The notes below the pieces were generated by a model. That model ran no database searches. It saw only the letters and a program-made list of their open reading frames with translations, and was not told the origin of the DNA. From CALGKJ01 sp049322695 (GTDB lineage Bacteria > Bacillota > Clostridia > Lutisporales > Lutisporaceae), in NCBI GenBank assembly GCA_049322695.1, contig JBMORW010000013.1:1-64000 (forward strand): DNA of 64,000 bases, written 5' to 3'. Each line of letters opens with the position of its first letter. The first letter of the stretch is position 1. This document shows positions 60,013-64,000 of this stretch, piece by piece. A program made the position numbers and the translations under genes.

Positions 60013-61272
60013 TTATTTACTCTTTATATAGTCTGCAATTGTAGTTTTTGTTACAGCTTCTTCGCTTCCATTTGACATATCCTTTACTTTCAGACTGCCG
60101 CTTTTTATCTCCTCTTCTCCAAGCACCGTAACAAACCTGGCTCCGATTTTATTTGCATATTTCATTTGAGCTTTAAGGCTTCTTCCCATATAGTCCCTAT
60201 CTGCCTTGATACCGCTGCTCCTTAAGTAATTGACAAGCTTCAAAGCTTCAATGGCAGCCTCCTCACCCATGTTGGCAACATATATATCCATATAATCTGG
60301 CTTAGGTATATCCACATTATTACTTTCCATTACAAGAAGCAGTCTTTCGAGTCCCAAGCCAAAGCCAACACCCGGTGTGCTTGGTCCTCCGCAAAGCTCT
60401 ACCAAACCGTCATATCTTCCTCCTCCGCAAACAGTTCCTTGAGCTCCTATTGTATCAGTTATAATTTCAAAAGCAGTTTTGCTATAGTAATCCAAGCCTC
60501 TTACAATTCTCGGATCTATTGTGTAATCCAGTCCAAGTGCGGTCAATGATTTCTTAAGACCTTCGAAGTGTATACTGCATTCCTCACATATATGATCAAG
60601 CATTAAAGGAATATCTGTAAGCTGTGCCTTGCATTTTTCCTCTTTGCAGTCTATTATTCTTAAAGGATTCTTCTCAAATCTGCTGTTACAGGTTTCACAA
60701 AGCTCTGTAAGCTTTGGTCTTAGGTAATCCTTAAGCTTTGCATTATATTCCTTTCTGCATACGGGGCAGCCGATACTGTTTATTCTTAGCTCCAATCCAT
60801 TGATTCCTGCGCGCCTGAAAAGTGTCATTGCAACATTTATTATCTCAGCATCAATTGACGGATCAGAGGAGCCGAAAGCCTCCAGTCCAAACTGGTGATG
60901 CTCTCTGAATCGGCCGGCCTGCGGCTTCTCATACCTGAAGCATGAAGTAAAATAAAACATTTTCGTAGGCTGTGCATCATTGAATATGCCATTTTCTATA
61001 AAGGCTCTGACTGCCGGTGCAGTGCCTTCCGGCTTCAGCGTTATGCTTCTTTCCGAATTATCCAGGAAGGTATACATTTCCTTTTGGACAACGTCAGTTG
61101 TCTCCCCTACCCCTCTCTTGAACAGCTCAGTATGCTCAAAGGTGGGTGTTCTGATTTCTCTGTAGCCATTTAAGGCACAGATATCTCTTATCATATTTTC
61201 AATATAATGCCATTTATAAACCTCGGATGGTATAACATCCTTTGTACCCTTAGGCGCTTGTGTAAGCATCAT
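60013..61272 (-). CDS. hisS: Histidyl-tRNA synthetase
   Basis: 419 aa, class II HisRS. Motif 2 region YFTSCFRYEKPQAGRFREHH, HisA RGLDYYSKTAFEI and GGGRYDGL, and the C-terminal anticodon-binding domain (YVANMGEEAAIEAL). Starts MMLTQAPKGTKDVIP; the second ATG (7 nt from GGAGGG) is as likely a start as the first. First gene of hisS-aspS behind a T-box. Confidence 0.97.
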   Translation of the reverse strand: MMLTQAPKGTKDVIPSEVYKWHYIENMIRDICALNGYREIRTPTFEHTELFKRGVGETTDVVQKEMYTFLDNSERSITLKPEGTAPAVRAFIENGIFNDAQPTKMFYFTSCFRYEKPQAGRFREHHQFGLEAFGSSDPSIDAEIINVAMTLFRRAGINGLELRINSIGCPVCRKEYNAKLKDYLRPKLTELCETCNSRFEKNPLRIIDCKEEKCKAQLTDIPLMLDHICEECSIHFEGLKKSLTALGLDYTIDPRIVRGLDYYSKTAFEIITDTIGAQGTVCGGGRYDGLVELCGGPSTPGVGFGLGLERLLLVMESNNVDIPKPDYMDIYVANMGEEAAIEALKLVNYLRSSGIKADRDYMGRSLKAQMKYANKIGARFVTVLGEEEIKSGSLKVKDMSNGSEEAVTKTTIADYIKSK

Positions 61273-61294
61273 CTATCCCTCCATACTATAAAAA

Positions 61295-61645
61295 ATAAAG
61301 CTCCCGCCTCTGACAATCATATCGTCAGGGACGAGAGTCCTTCCCGTGGTACCACCCTGCTTCTTGCAAAAGTTATGCTTTCGCTTGATACAAGCTATAA
61401 GCTTATTCAAGCTGTTCACCCTGAATAAGTCGAAGACTTATTCCAAATGAAATACATAGCATTTCGCAAATCTCTGATCCTTAACGCGGACTACGCAGCA
61501 GCCTGGCATTTTCATGTTTCAGCTGCCATACTCCCGGGTGTGCTTCAACATCTTAAGCTTAATGGATACTTTCAGTCTCGATATCCAATCCCTGATAGGC
61601 ATCATATGTCTACTGTCCCGATCATCGCTCAAATTATGCATTTTG
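61295..61645 (-). promoter_or_regulatory. T-box leader of hisS-aspS
   Basis: The antisense of 61344-61358 reads AGGGTGGTACCACGG, followed by a terminator hairpin (61299-61338) and TTTATTTTTT. The presumed specifier region contains GAAGCACACC, giving CAC for His; GAC of an Asp specifier is also present nearby, so the exact codon is not certain. Confidence 0.9.
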
Positions 61646-61649
61646 AATA

Positions 61650-61678
61650 ATTATAATACTAGTGTATATTTGTGTCAA
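61650..61678 (-). promoter_or_regulatory. Sigma-A promoter of the hisS leader
   Basis: TTGACA (61678-61673), a 17-bp spacer and TATAAT (61655-61650) on the minus strand. Confidence 0.85.
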
Positions 61679-61699
61679 GGTGATATACATATTAAAATC

Positions 61700-61955
61700 A
61701 AAATCCTCCTAAGAAAGCAATGCCATGATTTCACATTATGCCACTCATTTAGGGCATCCCTATGCTTACTCTCAGACAGCGAAAGGAATGTACCTTTTTC
61801 CTATCCCTAGCTGTATTGCTGTAAGACGTGAAGCGCTCTCTAAGGTAAGAGCAGCAAGGAGGCTGTGACCTCATAACCTTCCCATTCCAGTTTCCCGCCA
61901 TTATTAATTGCAGCTTTGGCAGACCCAATATGCCCCCCGCGCTTTCTTAATTCAT
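61700..61955 (-). other. Unexplained segment between hemZ and hisS, bounded by a 9-bp inverted repeat
   Basis: About 250 bp richer in G+C than other gaps. TAAGAAAGC (61710-61718) recurs inverted at 61941-61949. On the minus strand one frame directly after the hemZ stop reads LNDELRKRGGHIGSAKAAIN and on for about 40 codons, another stays open about 65 codons, neither with a start. A structured RNA, a MITE or a decayed gene are all possible. Not SRP RNA, tmRNA or RNase P by conserved motifs. Confidence 0.4.
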
Positions 61956-61962
61956 CGTTAAG

Positions 61963-63486
61963 CTATTGTCTATGGGCGTTATTACTTTCCCTGGTCTCCC
62001 AAAGCTCCTTCAAAAGCTTCAGCTTAGCTTCAACCATATCATTCACTCTCTCAATATAGAGCTTCAAATCCTTTATATTATGCTGTCTTTCAATTCTGTT
62101 CTCATCTAAAAACACTGCCTTTGTAACTGCATCTGCTCCAAATGCGATATTTGTCTGCTTTTCTTCAATAATCTGCATGTTATAAATGCATTCATAGCCG
62201 GGTTTACAAAAGCCAATATTCTCAAGGTTCTGCAGCATATGCTTCTGTCTGTACAGATAATATGGCTTCATTTTAATTTTCTTCATATGGCTCTTAGCAT
62301 ATTCCATCATCTCTTCTGCTGAGTTCGCTTTTAAAATTTCACTATATCTGCCTTCATGAAGTATAGATGCACGCTTTATCGCCATTGTATGTATTGTTAT
62401 GCTTTCGGGATTAAGCTCTGATACAGCTGCCATAGTCTTTTTTATATGAGCCGCCCCCTCCCCCGGCAAACCAATAATCAAGTCCATATTGATATTGTCA
62501 AACCCATGCTTTCTTGCCAGCTCGAAGCTTTCAATCACCTGCATTACACTATGTAATCTACCTATAGTTTTGAGGGTTTCCTCATTCATCGTCTGTGGAT
62601 TTATACTAAGTCTCGTTATCCCGCCTTGCTTTAGTACCTTAAGCTTTTCAGCATCTATAGTATCAGGTCTTCCTGCCTCACATGTAAACTCCTCAAAGCC
62701 TCCTCCAAAGCATATATTTATACAATCAATGAGTCTCCTAAGTTGTTCAGCACTTAATGAGGTGGGAGTACCTCCGCCAATATATATGGTTTGTGCTGTA
62801 ATTGCTCTTTCCTTTAAGTATATAGCTGTTTGCGATATTTCACTTATCAGACTTTCTAAATATTCCTCTATGTAATGCCCGCAGCTCTTTATCGAATTTG
62901 ATGTAAATGAGCAATAATGACATCTTGTGGGACAAAATGGTATTCCCACATATATACTGACTGCTTTAGGATTCACAGGATAAATATGCCTTCTTTCAAT
63001 TTCTGCAATCTCCATAGCCAATCGGACTCTGTTATTGCTTATAAGAAAGCTGTCCGAAAGCTTCTCTTCGATTTCTACTTCATCAAAACCTTTATCAAAC
63101 ATCTCATGAACAAGCTTTATTGGTCTTATTCCCGTAAGTATACCCCATGGAAATGAGCAAGAAAAAGCATTGCTTAAAAGCTTGTACATTGATTTCTTAA
63201 TACAGCGCTTAATCTGCTTATCAATGTCCTCATCAGCTTCTTTACATACTGTTTCTGTACATGTCATATGTCCTTTATCATCATAAAGCTCCGATATACA
63301 TACAAGACTTCCGCTATCATCTTCCAGCCTGCTGACTAAAAAGGTATCACCAACCTCAAGAATGCTTTGGATATACTCCAAAGCATTCTCATCAAAATAA
63401 TCTATTTCTACTTTGCCATAATACATTTTGATTATGTCAGACAATTCATACGTATGCTTATGGTTTATTGTTGTAAGCTTTATCAT
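61963..63486 (-). CDS. hemZ: Coproporphyrinogen-dehydrogenase-like radical SAM protein HemZ
   Basis: 507 aa. Radical SAM motif CPTRCHYCSF (C-x3-C-x2-C) at about residue 180, preceded by a 170-aa N-terminal extension characteristic of HemZ rather than HemW. Later blocks: TIYIGGGTPTSLSAEQLRRL, TRLSINPQTMNEETL, NMDLIIGLPGE. Known HemZ/HemW/HemN are in anaerobic haem metabolism; the true substrate of HemZ is uncertain. The ATG is 24 bp after the small helix-turn-helix-like gene, one operon. Confidence 0.93.
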   Translation of the reverse strand: MIKLTTINHKHTYELSDIIKMYYGKVEIDYFDENALEYIQSILEVGDTFLVSRLEDDSGSLVCISELYDDKGHMTCTETVCKEADEDIDKQIKRCIKKSMYKLLSNAFSCSFPWGILTGIRPIKLVHEMFDKGFDEVEIEEKLSDSFLISNNRVRLAMEIAEIERRHIYPVNPKAVSIYVGIPFCPTRCHYCSFTSNSIKSCGHYIEEYLESLISEISQTAIYLKERAITAQTIYIGGGTPTSLSAEQLRRLIDCINICFGGGFEEFTCEAGRPDTIDAEKLKVLKQGGITRLSINPQTMNEETLKTIGRLHSVMQVIESFELARKHGFDNINMDLIIGLPGEGAAHIKKTMAAVSELNPESITIHTMAIKRASILHEGRYSEILKANSAEEMMEYAKSHMKKIKMKPYYLYRQKHMLQNLENIGFCKPGYECIYNMQIIEEKQTNIAFGADAVTKAVFLDENRIERQHNIKDLKLYIERVNDMVEAKLKLLKELWETRESNNAHRQ

Positions 63487-63510
63487 AAACTACCTCGCAC
63501 AAGGTATTCA

Positions 63511-63687
63511 TCAGTCATTGTATATATCCAGCTTCAGCTTCTTAAGCTCTATCTCGGATATACCCAGTTCCTCTGCAATCTCATAATCCTCCATACCGGA
63601 TTCCAGCATGTCGGTCAAATTGTCGATTTCATTTATTTCAGGAGAATCATTAAATCTTTTGACTTTCCTTATAATCTTATCGCTCAT
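63511..63687 (-). CDS. Small helix-turn-helix-like protein (58 aa)
   Basis: The frame ATG 63687 to TGA 63511 begins MSDKIIRKVKRFNDSPEINE and ends with MEDYEIAEELGISELEV-like sequence (here ISEIELKKLKLDIYND), a plausible helix-turn-helix. AGGAGGTG is upstream. Located between hemZ and the metallo-hydrolase, same strand; function unknown. Confidence 0.72.
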   Translation of the reverse strand: MSDKIIRKVKRFNDSPEINEIDNLTDMLESGMEDYEIAEELGISEIELKKLKLDIYND

Positions 63688-63773
63688 GCATCAACACCTC
63701 CTATGAAACAGTATTCGTTTTATTCTGTCCTTTTAAACGAACTATATTCATAACAGATCATATGCAATTGTTG

Positions 63774-64000
63774 CTATCGATTTATGAAGGGATTAGACAT
63801 CCTCTCTTTGCCTATGGTTGTCGGAGATCCGTGCCCCGGATGAACAGTCACATCATCAGGCAGAATCATAAGCTTATTCTTTATAGATTTGATCAATTCC
63901 ACGAAGGAGCTGCCTTCCAGGTCTGCTCTACCGACAGATGATGCAAAAAGCGTATCGCCAGAAAAAAGCTCATTCTCGCAGCTTATACATATACTGCCCC
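63774..64000 (-). CDS. Metallo-beta-lactamase-fold hydrolase, C-terminal part (cut by window edge)
   Basis: The last 75 codons of a YcbL/GloB-type hydrolase: LFSGDTLFASSVGRADLEGS then HPGHGSPTTIGKE, the metal-binding and C-terminal glyoxalase-II-like motifs, ending NPFINR and TAG. The gene begins beyond base 64000. Likely thioester hydrolase. Confidence 0.88.
   Translation of the reverse strand, partial: GSICISCENELFSGDTLFASSVGRADLEGSSFVELIKSIKNKLMILPDDVTVHPGHGSPTTIGKERMSNPFINR

Noticed and set aside
61700..61955. SRP RNA, tmRNA or RNase P RNA
   Set aside because: The hallmark motifs (GGAAGCAGC-type loop, tmRNA tag frame and ends, RNase P P4) were looked for and not found on either strand.

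Overview
The window looks like chromosome of a low-GC, anaerobic, amino-acid-fermenting Firmicute (class Clostridia). Reasons seen in the sequence: three T-box leaders in front of alaS, asnA and hisS; a complete set of genes for oxidative/reductive ornithine fermentation (orr, oraE, oraS, ortB, ortA and two ord copies) of the Clostridium sticklandii type; HemZ, RarA and the hisS-aspS-tcdA neighbourhood of Firmicutes; AT-rich intergenic DNA with sigma-A promoters; and two PAS/AAA+/Fis activators with matching sigma-54 promoters. No rRNA, tRNA, CRISPR array, phage or intact insertion sequence was seen. Nearly everything is on the minus strand except 21.2-29.4 kb and 44.1-44.9 kb.

Layout. 0-9.5 kb: 5' part of a sugar nucleotidyltransferase, alaS and asnA each behind a T-box, a secreted trypsin-like/MORN/FN3 protein, and an alpha/beta hydrolase plus metallo-beta-lactamase pair. 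9.6-16.5 kb: an SLH/beta-propeller surface protein whose only credible start codon is ATA, an AI-2E family permease, small proteins, mnmA and a GNAT acetyltransferase. 16.5-18.7 kb: iscR-iscS-iscU with a sigma-A promoter bracketed by two mirror-image operator-like sites. 18.9-21.1 kb: an SGNH-hydrolase-like protein, then a Cys-rich protein coupled by ATGA to a short gene interrupted by an in-frame TGA that I read as a candidate selenocysteine codon. 21.2-29.4 kb (plus): a propeller-like unknown, an Mrp-type antiporter operon without MrpA, a methyltransferase and two unknown Cys-containing proteins. 29.4-34.3 kb: rarA, a stand-alone WYL protein and a large secreted glycoside-hydrolase-like protein. 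34.5-46.4 kb: ornithine operon, its sigma-54 promoter and upstream dyads, a PHP phosphatase and the likely activator. 46.5-48.4 kb: an EAL-domain remnant and a chemoreceptor. 48.6-56 kb: thiolase, SDR dehydrogenase, CoA-transferase, GntP-type permease and a small membrane protein, apparently a hydroxybutyrate/acetoacetate utilisation operon behind a second sigma-54 promoter and its own activator. 56-64 kb: thioredoxin, RseC-like protein, a CsoR-family repressor lacking the copper-binding His, tcdA, aspS, hisS, an unexplained 250-bp segment, hemZ, a small HTH-like protein and the end of a metallo-hydrolase gene.

The most unusual items are: (1) the hidden gene with in-frame TGA at 20111-20311, in a small redox-type domain with the context Cys-Gly-TGA-Gly; (2) a family of five intergenic elements (about 15.94-16.05, 30.96-31.06, 35.61-35.71, 41.37-41.49 and 56.85-56.97 kb), each made of two complementary arms of 7-nt units around a short core, four of the five having a TTCGAAG-like core, and all placed just after a stop codon; (3) the paired sigma-54 circuits, each with its own dyad-type upstream sites. 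All calls come from reading the sequence; none was checked by database search.
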